Source: Anaerolineales bacterium UBA5797
GTDB lineage: Bacteria; Chloroflexota; Anaerolineae; Anaerolineales; Villigracilaceae
NCBI GenBank assembly: GCA_002418205.1
Contig: DIDP01000011.1
Location: 62,001-126,000, forward strand
Reading direction: 5' to 3'
Length of the DNA stretch: 64,000 nucleotides
This document shows positions 43,464 through 51,983 of this stretch, one piece after another. Both the position numbers and the translations under genes were made by a program. How positions within the stretch are numbered: the first letter of the stretch is position 1; every line of letters begins with the position of its first letter. The notes under the pieces are model-generated. The model worked only from the letters and a program-made list of their open reading frames with translations. It made no database searches and was not told the origin of the DNA.

Positions 43464-44702
43464 ATGATGAAAAGAAAATTGAGTCCTTTTGCCGGTCTGC
43501 TTGTGCTCATGCTGGCAACCCTGGCTTGTGCTTCTCCCGCGGGAGGCGGCGGGGAACAGCCATCCACCCCGCCCGATCAGGTGGCGACCATCGTCGCCTC
43601 CACCATGCAGGCGCTCACCCGGACAGCCCCCGAACCGTCAACAGAAACGCCTGTCCCTACTGCGGAAGATGAATTACTCCCCCACAGTTTTTATTATCTG
43701 GGAAACGACAACGCAGGCTTGTTGCAGGTCTTCCGCATCGAGCGAGACGGTGTCACCCAAAAGCAGATCACATCCGAGCCGGTCAATGTCAGTTCCTATG
43801 ATGTGTCCCCGGTGGATGGAAGTGTGGTGTATGTATCGAACAACCAGATGTTGCTGATCGACGCGGATGGCTCCGGTCGCCGCCTGCTGCTGGATGGCGG
43901 CGCGGTGGACCAGAACAATCCGTTCCTGAACAACATCACCAACCCGGTATTCTCTCGAAACGGGGAGACCATCGCCTACGGGCATCAGGGATTGAATTTC
44001 TACGCACTGGATACGGGCGTGTCCAACCGTGTGTTGGAGAACGATATCGACGATCTTGGGAATAACCTGTTGGTGCCGCGCGAATTATACTGGCCTGAAA
44101 AATATTCGCCCGATGGATCCAAACTTCTCATCACGCTCGGCTATTATGAGGGCGCCTCTGCCGCGATCTATTACCCGAACGGCAGCGTGCTGGTCAGGCT
44201 CAAGGGCGGTGAAGGCGCGTTGATCTGTTGCGACCAGACCCAATGGTCCGCGGACGGATCGGTCTTTTATTCCGCCAACCGGTCGACCGGCATGTTCAAT
44301 TCCGGTCTTTGGAGGGTGAATGCCGCCGACGGACAGGTCACGACCCTTTTCACCAGCAATTACGATACAGGCACATTCAACTATGCGGACGAACCCTACC
44401 TCGCGCCCGATGGTCAGTTGTATTACTTCTTTCTGAACACGAACAGTGAACTGAACAGCCGCACGCCCCTGCAACTTGTCCGCTCCGCGCCGGATGGCGT
44501 GACCGGACGAACGGTTTTGCGCCCCGACACGTTCGAGTTGATGAACGAGGCGCTCTGGTCGCCGGATGCAAGTTTTGTCATCGTTGCATTTGCGCCGATC
44601 CAGGATGTCTATTTCGGCGGGCAGGCGGAAGTCACGTATCTCGATGGGCGTCCATCTGTTGTGCTGACCACCTTTGCACAGAAGATGAAATGGGGTCCAT
44701 GA
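43464..44702 (+). CDS. Beta-propeller lipoprotein
   Basis: A 412-residue exported lipoprotein: signal with lipobox LATLAC (Cys21 or close), a Gly/Pro/Thr linker, then repeated segments of the WD40-like/TolB type (SYDVSPVDGSVVYVSNNQ, NPVFSRNGETIAYG, YSPDGSKLLITLG, WSADGSVFYSANR, WSPDASFVIVAF), which fold as a propeller. The role is unknown. It overlaps the start of the ROK kinase gene by 4 bp. A similar but AT-richer protein is at 51984-52946. Confidence 0.85.
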   Translation: MMKRKLSPFAGLLVLMLATLACASPAGGGGEQPSTPPDQVATIVASTMQALTRTAPEPSTETPVPTAEDELLPHSFYYLGNDNAGLLQVFRIERDGVTQKQITSEPVNVSSYDVSPVDGSVVYVSNNQMLLIDADGSGRRLLLDGGAVDQNNPFLNNITNPVFSRNGETIAYGHQGLNFYALDTGVSNRVLENDIDDLGNNLLVPRELYWPEKYSPDGSKLLITLGYYEGASAAIYYPNGSVLVRLKGGEGALICCDQTQWSADGSVFYSANRSTGMFNSGLWRVNAADGQVTTLFTSNYDTGTFNYADEPYLAPDGQLYYFFLNTNSELNSRTPLQLVRSAPDGVTGRTVLRPDTFELMNEALWSPDASFVIVAFAPIQDVYFGGQAEVTYLDGRPSVVLTTFAQKMKWGP

Positions 44703-45601
44703 CGCACCTCTTTGGCGGCATCGAAGGCGGCGGCACAAAGTTCATCTGCGCGGTGGGCACATCGCCGGAGGATATCCGCCGCCAAACGCGCATCTCCACG
44801 ACAACGCCCGAAGAGACATTGGGTGCAGCCATCGCGTTCTTCCAGGATGCAGAACGGGATCTGGGCAGACTCTCCGCTTTGGGCGTTGCCTGTTTCGGTC
44901 CGCTCGACCCGAACCCTGCCTCGCCCACCTTCGGCTTCATCCTCCCGACCACCAAACCCGGCTGGTCGAACGTTGACGTTGTTGGGATCTTAAGATCCGC
45001 CTACGACCTGCCCATCGGCTTCGACACCGATGTCAACGGCGCGGCGCTCGGCGAATTGACCTGGGGCGCGGCACAGGGACTCGATACTTTCATCTATCTA
45101 ACGATCGGCACCGGCATTGGCGGCGGCTTGATGGCAAACGGCAAACTCGTACACGGACTGCTCCACCCTGAAATGGGACACATCCGGATCCCGCACGACA
45201 AGGAGCGTGATCCGTACGAAGGCTGGTGTCCGTTCCACAAGGATTGCTTCGAGGGGCTGGCGTCCGGTCCCGCGCTGGAAGCGCGTTGGGGGCAAAAAGC
45301 CGAAACGCTCCCGCCCAATCATCCCGCCTGGGAACTGGAGGCGCACTACATCGCGCTGGCTCTCGCAAATTACATGGTCACACTTTCCCCGCAGCGCATT
45401 ATCCTCGGCGGCGGCGTGGGCGGACGTGCAGACTTGCTTCCACGGGTTCGCAGGAATGTACAGGAACTATTGAACGGATACGTCCAATCCCCGGCGATCA
45501 CGGAGAAGATCGAGGAATACCTCGTCCCACCGGGGTTGGGGAACCGCGCCGGAACCTTGGGGGCAATTGCGCTGGCACAAGCGGTGTATAAAAATAAATG
45601 A
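44699..45601 (+). CDS. ROK-family sugar kinase, fructokinase type
   Basis: A 300-residue ATP-dependent hexose kinase: GGIEGGGTKFICAVG (phosphate 1), GFDTDVNGAALGE with LTIGTGIGGGLMANGKL, and the ROK zinc signature HPEMGHIRIP followed by CPFHKDCFEGLASGPA. These match the ScrK-type fructokinases. The ATG at 44699 is chosen because it overlaps the lipoprotein stop as ATGA. The TGA stop codon is part of a repeat. Confidence 0.93.
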   Translation: MTHLFGGIEGGGTKFICAVGTSPEDIRRQTRISTTTPEETLGAAIAFFQDAERDLGRLSALGVACFGPLDPNPASPTFGFILPTTKPGWSNVDVVGILRSAYDLPIGFDTDVNGAALGELTWGAAQGLDTFIYLTIGTGIGGGLMANGKLVHGLLHPEMGHIRIPHDKERDPYEGWCPFHKDCFEGLASGPALEARWGQKAETLPPNHPAWELEAHYIALALANYMVTLSPQRIILGGGVGGRADLLPRVRRNVQELLNGYVQSPAITEKIEEYLVPPGLGNRAGTLGAIALAQAVYKNK

Positions 45602-45625
45602 CTGTCACGTTCGATGTGACAGTCA
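45599..45625. repeat. GTGACNGTCAC palindrome
   Basis: TGACTGTCAC and GTGACAGTCA, a perfect 10-bp stem with a 7-base loop. Its first three bases are the stop codon of the ROK kinase gene. It separates convergent genes and may terminate both. Confidence 0.75.
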
Positions 45626-45633
45626 CCTGACAC

Positions 45634-46467
45634 TTATTCCAACACAAAATTATCGATCAGCCGCGTCTTCCCTACGAAGACCGCCATCGAGAGCAGGGTT
45701 TTGCCTTTGACCACATCCAGCTCCTCCAGCGTGTCGTAATCCGCGCAGGAGACGTATTGCACATCGGCAAGCGGTTCGCCCGCCAGAACCTCTTTCATCC
45801 TCCCTCGCAATTTCTCCGCATTTCGCTCTCCCGCTTCGTACATTTCCTTCGCCGCACTCAATGAGCGGAACAAGACCGTCGCGGCTTTGCGTCCTTCGGG
45901 GTCGAGGTACACGTTGCGGCTCGACATCGCCAACCCATCCGCCTCGCGCACGATCGGGCAGACCACAACCTCGATGGGGAAGTTCAGATCCCTCACCATT
46001 TGACGAATGACCGCTGCCTGTTGGGCATCCTTTTGACCGAAATAGGCTTTATTAGGCTGGACTCCATTGAACAACTTGGCGACAACCGTGGTCACGCCCC
46101 GGAAGTGACCGGGACGCATCGCGCCTTCCAAAGGCTTGGTCATCGCCTCCACCTCCACCCAGGTCTGATACCCCTGTGGATACATGATCTCCGCTGTGGG
46201 CATCCAGACCAGGTCCGTGCCGAGTGGTTCGATCAGTTTCAAGTCGCGGTCGATATCGCGCGGATACTTGGCGAGGTCCTCGTTCGGTCCGAATTGTGTG
46301 GGGTTGACGAAAATGGAGACGATGACGTGGTCGCATTCCTCCTTCGCGCGGCGGATAAGGGAGAGATGTCCCTCGTGGAGAAATCCCATCGTCGGCACGA
46401 GACCCACCGTCCCGTCGAGGGAGAGGCGGGCGGAACGCAGTTCATCCAGGGTTGAGATGGTTCGCAT
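45634..46467 (-). CDS. panC: Pantothenate synthetase (PanC)
   Basis: Joins pantoate and beta-alanine with ATP to make vitamin B5. The 277-residue protein has PTMGFLHEGHLSLIRRA (HxGH nucleotide motif), IFVNPTQFGPNEDLAKYPR, KLFNGVQPNKAYFGQKDAQQAAVI and MSSRN, all highly conserved. The start at 46467 (MRTISTLDEL) is chosen over one 19 codons earlier because the family starts there and GGAG precedes it. The panB and panD genes are not in the window. It diverges from the small protein gene at 46547. Confidence 0.96.
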   Translation of the reverse strand: MRTISTLDELRSARLSLDGTVGLVPTMGFLHEGHLSLIRRAKEECDHVIVSIFVNPTQFGPNEDLAKYPRDIDRDLKLIEPLGTDLVWMPTAEIMYPQGYQTWVEVEAMTKPLEGAMRPGHFRGVTTVVAKLFNGVQPNKAYFGQKDAQQAAVIRQMVRDLNFPIEVVVCPIVREADGLAMSSRNVYLDPEGRKAATVLFRSLSAAKEMYEAGERNAEKLRGRMKEVLAGEPLADVQYVSCADYDTLEELDVVKGKTLLSMAVFVGKTRLIDNFVLE

Positions 46468-46484
46468 AGTCCATTCTCCAGTCG

Positions 46485-46514
46485 TTGACAGATATAGAAA
46501 ATATGTGCTAAACT
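46485..46514 (+). promoter_or_regulatory. Promoter of the small protein gene at 46547
   Basis: Consensus TTGACA at 46485-46490, 18 bp, TAAACT at 46509-46514 with TG one base before. It lies between the divergent panC and the small gene. Confidence 0.7.
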
Positions 46515-46546
46515 CAAGTTCCAACCAACTTAAACAAGGAGAAAAA

Positions 46547-46759
46547 ATGGCTTACGCACATACCAATTCCAAAGGGACAACCTACTACCTGCATTCCAAT
46601 GGCAGGATGTTCTTCTTCTCGAAGGAGATCAAGGACGGCGCCCTCGACGCAGTGCCTGCCGGGTACAACGTGGTCGAGATGAAGACGGGCATGCTTGTGT
46701 TGAAGAAGGTGCAGGCTGAAGCGCCGGCTTCGGACGCGCCCGCCGGAGGTCAATCGTAA
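46547..46759 (+). CDS. Conserved small protein of the DUF1508-like style
   Basis: A 70-residue protein, MAYAHTNSKGTTYYLHSNGRMFFFSKEIKDGALDAVPAGYNVVEMKTGMLVLKK, with an Ala/Pro tail. The short beta-rich repeat with F-F-S-K-E is reminiscent of small proteins annotated as hypothetical in Anaerolineae; function unknown. AAGGAG lies 5 bp before the start, and a near-consensus promoter is upstream, so it is probably strongly expressed. Confidence 0.8.
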   Translation: MAYAHTNSKGTTYYLHSNGRMFFFSKEIKDGALDAVPAGYNVVEMKTGMLVLKKVQAEAPASDAPAGGQS

Positions 46760-46845
46760 CCGAAGTATAACCCTGTTCGAAACTCTCACGCCTCGAGCGT
46801 TGGGAGCAAAATATATTGCGCTTTTAGATAATAAGGAGACTTGAT

Positions 46846-46911
46846 ATGACACTTAACACTGCATCTAAAAGAACCTATACCCGGAAAGTGAGGAAGACAT
46901 GCCAGCTTTAA
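46846..46911 (+). CDS. Candidate 21-residue leader peptide overlapping ssb
   Basis: ATAAGGAGACTTGAT precedes an ATG; the frame encodes a basic peptide, MTLNTASKRTYTRKVRKTCQL, and ends at a TAA 10 bases inside ssb in another frame. The ribosome-binding site is stronger than that of ssb, so translation of the leader could couple to ssb. Not demonstrable from one sequence. Confidence 0.35.
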   Translation: MTLNTASKRTYTRKVRKTCQL

Positions 46912-47285
46912 ATCGTGTGCAATTGATCGGTCGTTTGGGCAGAGACCCGGAGAGCAAGTTCACCCCCACGGGCAAGAAGGTCGCCCACTTCAGTGTCGCC
47001 ATCAGCAATCGCTGGAAAAGCAGGGAAGGCGAGAACAAGGAATATACCGAGTGGGTCAATGTCGAAGCCTGGGGACGGCTTGGCGAGGTCTGCCAGGAGT
47101 ATCTCAAGAAGGGCAGCCTTGTTTACCTCGAAGGACGGCTCAAAACGGACAGGTATGAGGATAAAGAGGGTGACACGAAATACTTTACAAAAGTAGTCGC
47201 CCTTTCGCTCCAGTTCCTCGACAAGAAGGAAAAGGACGAGCCTGTGATGACCGTCGAAGAGGGAGCCCCGGATTACGAAGCCTAA
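46899..47285 (+). CDS. ssb: Single-stranded DNA-binding protein
   Basis: A 128-residue OB-fold protein: MPALNRVQLIGRLGRDPESKFTPTGKKVAHFSVAISNRW, WVNVEAWGRLGEVCQEYLKKGSLVYLEGRLKTDRYEDKEG. The C-terminal tail is short, ending in DYEA, which is less acidic than the usual DDDIPF tip, so the contact with repair proteins may be weaker. GAGG lies 6 bp before the start. Confidence 0.94.
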   Translation: MPALNRVQLIGRLGRDPESKFTPTGKKVAHFSVAISNRWKSREGENKEYTEWVNVEAWGRLGEVCQEYLKKGSLVYLEGRLKTDRYEDKEGDTKYFTKVVALSLQFLDKKEKDEPVMTVEEGAPDYEA

Positions 47286-47317
47286 CCTCAGGAGCGAAAC
47301 AGAAATACAATCGAATA

Positions 47318-47347
47318 AAAGGCGTCGCGCCCAGGCGTGACGCCTTT
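47318..47347 (+). terminator. Terminator of ssb
   Basis: AAAGGCGTC and GACGCCTTT pair perfectly around a 12-base loop that can itself pair; followed by ACTTTTAC. Confidence 0.75.
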
Positions 47348-47391
47348 ACTTTTACCTGTGTTTTCGGTGATAATTGAAGGGGACCAGCCCG

Positions 47392-48270
47392 ATGACGAAA
47401 CGCAAGTTCTCCGAGAACACCTCCACCACCTCCTTTGGATCGCCCGGACGCGAGGGACACGATGCCTCCGCGTTCTACGAGACGCGCCTGTATGCCGATC
47501 AGACCCCGCCGGAGGCTGAATCGTACGTCGAGAATCCCCTTCCCACGCTGGATGCCATCTTCGGTCGTTCCTCCGAGGAGATGACCGAACTGCCCGATCA
47601 TTCGGTACATCTGATGGTCACTTCGCCGCCGTACAACGTGGGCAAGGAATATGATGAAGACCTGACACTCGAAGAATATCTGGCATTTTTAAAACGAGTC
47701 TGGAAAGAAACCTACCGTGTGCTCGTTCCCGGCGGACGCGCCTGCGTCAACGTCGCGAACCTGGGACGAAAACCCTACATCCCCATGAACGGACTGATCG
47801 CCAAGAGCATGATCGATCTGGGATTCCTCATGCGCGGCGAGATCATCTGGGATAAAGCTGCCTCCGCCAGCACCTCCACTGCCTGGGGTTCGTGGCAATC
47901 CGCCTCCAACCCGACCCTGCGCGATACGCACGAATACATCCTCGTCTTCTCAAAAGGGACCTTCAAACGTCAAAAGATCGAAGGGCGTGAGAGCACGATA
48001 TCGAAAGAGGAATTTCTCGAGTACACAAAATCTGTATGGGGATTCGCCTCCGAGTCAGCGAAAAAAATCGGACACCCCGCGCCGTTCCCGGTGGAGTTGC
48101 CGTATCGTTTGATACAGCTTTATACGTTCTCGAATGAAGTGGTGCTCGATCCGTTCATGGGATCGGGGCAGACCGCCCTCGCCGCGAAGAAAACGGGACG
48201 GCATTATGTCGGATATGAAGTGAACGAGGAATATTTGAAACTGGCGAACGAAAGAATCGCGGGGATGTAA
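47392..48270 (+). CDS. Orphan DNA methyltransferase (N4-cytosine/N6-adenine type)
   Basis: A 292-residue enzyme. The catalytic motif is TSPPYNVG (about 80), the SPPY form most common in N4-cytosine methylases; the SAM-binding region VVLDPFMGSGQTALAAKKTGRHYVGYEVNEEYLKLANERI comes at the C-terminus, so the order is beta-class. No restriction endonuclease gene is adjacent, so it is probably a regulatory or anti-restriction methylase. The ATG at 47392 with AAGGGGA upstream is chosen over a TTG six codons earlier. N4 versus N6 specificity is not certain. Confidence 0.88.
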   Translation: MTKRKFSENTSTTSFGSPGREGHDASAFYETRLYADQTPPEAESYVENPLPTLDAIFGRSSEEMTELPDHSVHLMVTSPPYNVGKEYDEDLTLEEYLAFLKRVWKETYRVLVPGGRACVNVANLGRKPYIPMNGLIAKSMIDLGFLMRGEIIWDKAASASTSTAWGSWQSASNPTLRDTHEYILVFSKGTFKRQKIEGRESTISKEEFLEYTKSVWGFASESAKKIGHPAPFPVELPYRLIQLYTFSNEVVLDPFMGSGQTALAAKKTGRHYVGYEVNEEYLKLANERIAGM

Positions 48271-48335
48271 GGCGAGATCTAGGTATCTTTCCAATAAACC
48301 GAGTAATAGCGATTGTAAAAAAAACACCAAATCTA

Positions 48336-48400
48336 ACTGCAGAGACACTGAGTCACGGAGTTCCTATAAAGATTTTCTCCGTGTCTTCGTGTCTCTGTGG
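48336..48400. repeat. CAGAGACAC...GTGTCTCTG inverted repeat
   Basis: ACTGCAGAGACACTGAG.. facing CTCCGTGTCTTCGTGTCTCTGTGG with about 16 bases between. This resembles the GCAGAGACACGGAG-type element dispersed in many Anaerolineae-like genomes (from memory). It is in the gap after the methylase gene. Confidence 0.65.
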
Positions 48401-48454
48401 TTCGAAACTGTTTTTAAAGATCGTCTGGTTCTGCAATTATCTTGCCTGTGAAAA

Positions 48455-49585
48455 TCATCCAATATCCTTTTTATAGAACCGATAGCGCTTGTAGATCTTC
48501 GCGCCCATGTGATGTGCGAGGGGCCAGGTATCCATGTTTTCATCGCCTGTGAGGGACAGGTCCGCCCATTGATAGCCGCGGGCGGCGGCGCGTTTTGCCA
48601 TTTCGTCGAACATAAGAAGCGCCAGACCTGTATCCCAATATTCCGGCGGGACGACCACGCTTTTGATGGCGATGCATTTCGGCGAAGTATTTTTGTATTT
48701 CAGATACCGCAGATAGTCCCACGGATGGCGCAAACCGTTGAGGTGGATCAGCACTTCGTTGAAGTTCGGCACTCCGGGGAAGAAGCCTGCCGGCCTGCCA
48801 TCCGCTTCGGCAAAGAGGACGAGTTCCATATCCACAAGCGGGACCAGAGGCAGGATCATGGCTTCGATGTCGGAACGTGTGTAAGGGACAAATCCCGGGA
48901 AATGCTTCAAGCCCTCGTTTTGCAGGAAGACGATCCGTTCGATCTCGTTCTCCATGTCCCGGATGTTCGCGCCGCGCACTTTGAATTCAGGGTGTTTCCG
49001 GCGCACCTTGTCCGCCAATCGCGACAGACGCTGAACCTTTGGATTATGCAAGTCAATATCGATCGCGTAGGCGAGACCGTCCTCGCCATTCTTCTCGAAG
49101 CCGTATTGCTCGAAGAAAGTTTGATAATAAGGCGGATGGTGTGCGCACAGGATCGCGGGCGGGCGGTCACGCCCTTCGATGAGCACCCCGCGCGAATCCT
49201 CGCGGTCAAGGTTGTAGGGTCCGTATAGGGATTTCATGTTCCGGGTGCGCGCCCATTCCTCGGCGAACCCAAACATGGCTTTGAACACCTCGTACTCCTC
49301 GATGCATTCGACAAATCCAATCATGCACTCGGCATAGCCTTTGGTGCGCGTGTTGTTTTTGTCTTCTGCGAGGCAAAGCGTACCGGCAGGCTTGCCATTC
49401 TTCCACACGATGAAAAATTCGGCAGTGCCATCCTTGAAAAACAAGCCCCGCTCCGGGTCGATGACCTTGGCGCGCTCCGACAGAAGCGGAGGTACCCAGA
49501 GCGGGTCTTCTTTATAAATCTTCCACTGAAAGGTGAGGAAAAGGCGTTTTTCTTTCCGGGTTTGGACGGGTTTGATCTCGATCAT
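48455..49585 (-). CDS. GNAT-like N-acyltransferase family protein (paralogue of 19549)
   Basis: A 376-residue protein sharing blocks with the gene at 19549-20673: IYKEDPLWVPPLLSER near residue 25, GPYNLDREDSRGVLIEGRDRPP, YYQTFFEQYGFEKNGEDG and the C-terminal segment SVVVPPEYWDTGLALLMFDEMAKRA, where the acetyl-CoA turn is degenerate. Identity is low but the order and spacing agree. The function is unknown. It is the last gene of the long minus-strand run; no ribosome-binding site is obvious. Confidence 0.72.
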   Translation of the reverse strand: MIEIKPVQTRKEKRLFLTFQWKIYKEDPLWVPPLLSERAKVIDPERGLFFKDGTAEFFIVWKNGKPAGTLCLAEDKNNTRTKGYAECMIGFVECIEEYEVFKAMFGFAEEWARTRNMKSLYGPYNLDREDSRGVLIEGRDRPPAILCAHHPPYYQTFFEQYGFEKNGEDGLAYAIDIDLHNPKVQRLSRLADKVRRKHPEFKVRGANIRDMENEIERIVFLQNEGLKHFPGFVPYTRSDIEAMILPLVPLVDMELVLFAEADGRPAGFFPGVPNFNEVLIHLNGLRHPWDYLRYLKYKNTSPKCIAIKSVVVPPEYWDTGLALLMFDEMAKRAAARGYQWADLSLTGDENMDTWPLAHHMGAKIYKRYRFYKKDIG

Positions 49586-49619
49586 GATGGGGACGGCGGC
49601 TTGATTGAAATGATAAAAC

Positions 49620-50453
49620 TTATACGGTAAAGAGAACGATCGCGATGAAGGCGCAAATGATTCCCAGCGTTTGAACGAGGGAAATCCTTTCCTTCAGGAA
49701 GATCCATGCCAGCAACACGGTAGAGGCGGGATACAATGCCCCAAGCACCGCGGCAACGTCGATGCGGCCTGCCTGGGCGGAGAGTACATAGAAACCGTTG
49801 CCGGCAATATCTATAACCCCGTTGAGGATGCAAAGTGTCCACGTTTCGCGCGGGGGCATGGGGGATTGACGCGTAATCAGCGCGAAGAGTCCGAGTGCTA
49901 CAAAGCCTGCAAAGCGCGCCGCGGTCAGGGTCCAGAAGAAGGAATTGAGGGTGGCTTGATAGATGACGATGAAGTAAAAGCCGAAGAAAAAGCCCGAGAT
50001 CAGAGGCAGGCGCAGGTCCGAGAGGGAGAAGCGCCAGTTCGTCGAATCCGTCTGTGAGATCAGCCAGACCGCGAGGAAGGCGAGTCCGAATCCGATCAAC
50101 GTGGCAAGGGAGGGAATCCCCAGCGTGAAGAGTCCGAAGACGACCGGGATGAGCGCGGCGAACAATGCCGAGACCGGCGCGGTGATGGTCATGGAGCCTT
50201 CTGCCAGGGCGCGGTAGAGAAAGACGAGTCCGCCCAGACCGATGAGGCTGGCGAACGCGCCCATCAATAAATCTTTGACGGCTGGGATGGGTTCGCGCGT
50301 CAGGATCGCCAGGACGAGAAATGGAATGAAGCCTGCGATCTCTGCGAGATACAGTACGCGGATCGAAGTGGATTTTTTGGTTGCCAGCCCGCCGATAAAA
50401 TCCGCCGCGCCCCACGAGGCGGACGAGATCAGTCCGTAGAAAATTGGTAGCAA
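49620..50453 (-). CDS. EamA/DMT-family transporter
   Basis: A 277-residue membrane protein with about ten helices arranged as two EamA repeats (SASWGAADFIGGL.., GLGGLVFLYRALAEGSMTITAPVSALFAALIPVVFG; and FAGFVALGLFALI.., LGALYPASTVLLAWIFLKERISLVQTLGIICAFIAIVLF). Members export metabolites such as amino acids; the substrate here is unknown. The start is TTG with GGGAG 5 bp upstream, 16 bp after the methyltransferase stop. Confidence 0.88.
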   Translation of the reverse strand: MLPIFYGLISSASWGAADFIGGLATKKSTSIRVLYLAEIAGFIPFLVLAILTREPIPAVKDLLMGAFASLIGLGGLVFLYRALAEGSMTITAPVSALFAALIPVVFGLFTLGIPSLATLIGFGLAFLAVWLISQTDSTNWRFSLSDLRLPLISGFFFGFYFIVIYQATLNSFFWTLTAARFAGFVALGLFALITRQSPMPPRETWTLCILNGVIDIAGNGFYVLSAQAGRIDVAAVLGALYPASTVLLAWIFLKERISLVQTLGIICAFIAIVLFTV

Positions 50454-50469
50454 GATGTCTCCCTGAGGC

Positions 50470-51105
50470 TCAGATTTTTTGTGCGTTCAAGGCGATGATT
50501 CTATCGTCGATCACCTGCAGATCGATCACTTCGAATTGCGGGAAGATCCTCCGAAATTCTTCGGGAGTGAACAGGTGATGAGGCAGACCCTGCTCGTCGC
50601 CGCTGGTCGGGACAAAGGTATTGGGCTCGATCTCGTTGTGTTGTGGCGCGTCCTCCTCGATCGCTTTGCGCGCGGGGACGCTGATCAGGATCATCCCGCC
50701 CTTGCGAACGATCCGTTGGATCTCCTGTGCCGTTTGAACAACGGTCGCCAGCAGGGCATGGTGGATGACCTGGGTGGAGAGAACGGCATCAAACGAATTA
50801 TTCCCGAACGGCAGAGGCAGGCGCATATCCGCAAGAATTAAATCCGCGCTGAGACCTTCCTCATGAAGCAACTGTTTCGTAAGTTTCAACGCGGTGGGAG
50901 CGTTGTCCATCCCGCTGACTTGCAATCCCTGCTGTACCATGTGAAGAACATGGCGACCGTTTCCGCAGCCAAGATCAAGGACAGATAATAAACCGCGTTC
51001 CCTGAGCATCCTTGAAAAATGCACGACCGGAGGGCGCGGTTCCGGATATTGATAACCGCCGCCTTGAAAGATTCTCTCCCACTGGGTCGATTCGGGAATT
51101 GTCAT
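50470..51105 (-). CDS. Class I SAM-dependent methyltransferase
   Basis: A 211-residue methyltransferase: VLDLGCGNGRHVLHMVQQG (motif I), LADMRLPLPFGNNSFDAVLSTQVIHH (motif IV) and GGMILISVP. It resembles methyltransferase domain 11/25 (UbiE-like); the acceptor cannot be told. It overlaps the upstream lyase gene by 4 bp (ATGA). Confidence 0.9.
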   Translation of the reverse strand: MTIPESTQWERIFQGGGYQYPEPRPPVVHFSRMLRERGLLSVLDLGCGNGRHVLHMVQQGLQVSGMDNAPTALKLTKQLLHEEGLSADLILADMRLPLPFGNNSFDAVLSTQVIHHALLATVVQTAQEIQRIVRKGGMILISVPARKAIEEDAPQHNEIEPNTFVPTSGDEQGLPHHLFTPEEFRRIFPQFEVIDLQVIDDRIIALNAQKI

Positions 51106-51974
51106 AATTTTCCCGCGGCGCTTGCCCTGTCCAAAACCTTTTGCGCGTTCTTCAGCAGCGGCATGTCGATCATCTTGCCGTCGAGGGCGTAGGCGCCTTT
51201 GCCCTCCTTTTGACTGGCTTCGAACGACTCGACGACCCGCTTTGCGTATTCGATGGATTCATCGGATGGAGTGAACGCCTTCTGCGTCACCGGAACCTGA
51301 TTCGGATGAATGACCTGTTTCCCGCTGAAGCCGAATCCTGCCCCCTGCTCCGCTTCGAGACGGAGTCCTTCGATGTCCTTGAAGTCGATGTAGACCATAT
51401 CGATCGCCTGCAGATCATTCGCCGCGCACGCCGCGACGACAGCCGACCGCGCATACAAGACTTCATTCGCTTCCTTTGTGCGCGTCGCCCCGACCGAGGC
51501 GGCATAATCCTCCGCACCGAAGATAATGGCTTCGAGACGTTTGTCTGACTCTGCGATTTCCTTGAGATTCAAAATTCCTTTTGCGGTTTCCACACCGATC
51601 AACAGACGAATGCTTCCGATCTCCAGTTTGTTCGAGAGTTCGTATGATTCGATCTGACCGCTGACCCATTTCACCTGTTCCGCCGTTTCTATCTTGGGCA
51701 CAACAATTGTATCGGGTTGTGCAGCAAGTGCAGAGGCAAGATCATCCTTCTCGAATCCAGAACCGATGCTGTTGATGCGGATGCAGCGCTCAGAATTGCC
51801 GAAGTCCAGTTCCTTCATCGCCTTAGCGATGACCGTCCGCGCTTCGGCTTTTTTGCTGACCGCGGTCCCATCCTCCAGATCCATGCAGATGCAGTCCACG
51901 CCGAGGGTGGTGGCTTTTTCGATCTTGCGGCGGTCGTCGCCGGGCATGTAGAGTAGTGCGCGCCGTGAGTGCAT
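51102..51974 (-). CDS. CitE/HpcH-like acyl-CoA lyase
   Basis: A 290-residue TIM-barrel lyase: RALLYMPGDDRRKIEKA, CICMDLEDGTAVSKKAEAR (metal-binding Glu/Asp), VVPKIETAEQVKWV, IGVETAKGILNL and VIHPNQV. Stand-alone CitE-like enzymes split malyl-CoA, citramalyl-CoA or beta-methylmalyl-CoA rather than citryl groups. Here the neighbours are a MaoC hydratase and an acyl-CoA carboxylase, so a branched or dicarboxylic acyl-CoA path is likely. AAGGAG precedes the ATG. Confidence 0.9.
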   Translation of the reverse strand: MHSRRALLYMPGDDRRKIEKATTLGVDCICMDLEDGTAVSKKAEARTVIAKAMKELDFGNSERCIRINSIGSGFEKDDLASALAAQPDTIVVPKIETAEQVKWVSGQIESYELSNKLEIGSIRLLIGVETAKGILNLKEIAESDKRLEAIIFGAEDYAASVGATRTKEANEVLYARSAVVAACAANDLQAIDMVYIDFKDIEGLRLEAEQGAGFGFSGKQVIHPNQVPVTQKAFTPSDESIEYAKRVVESFEASQKEGKGAYALDGKMIDMPLLKNAQKVLDRASAAGKL

Positions 51975-51983
51975 GATTCTCCT

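Noticed and set aside
47392..48270. Restriction-modification system
   Set aside because: Only a methyltransferase gene is present; neighbours are ssb and a GNAT-like gene, with no endonuclease.
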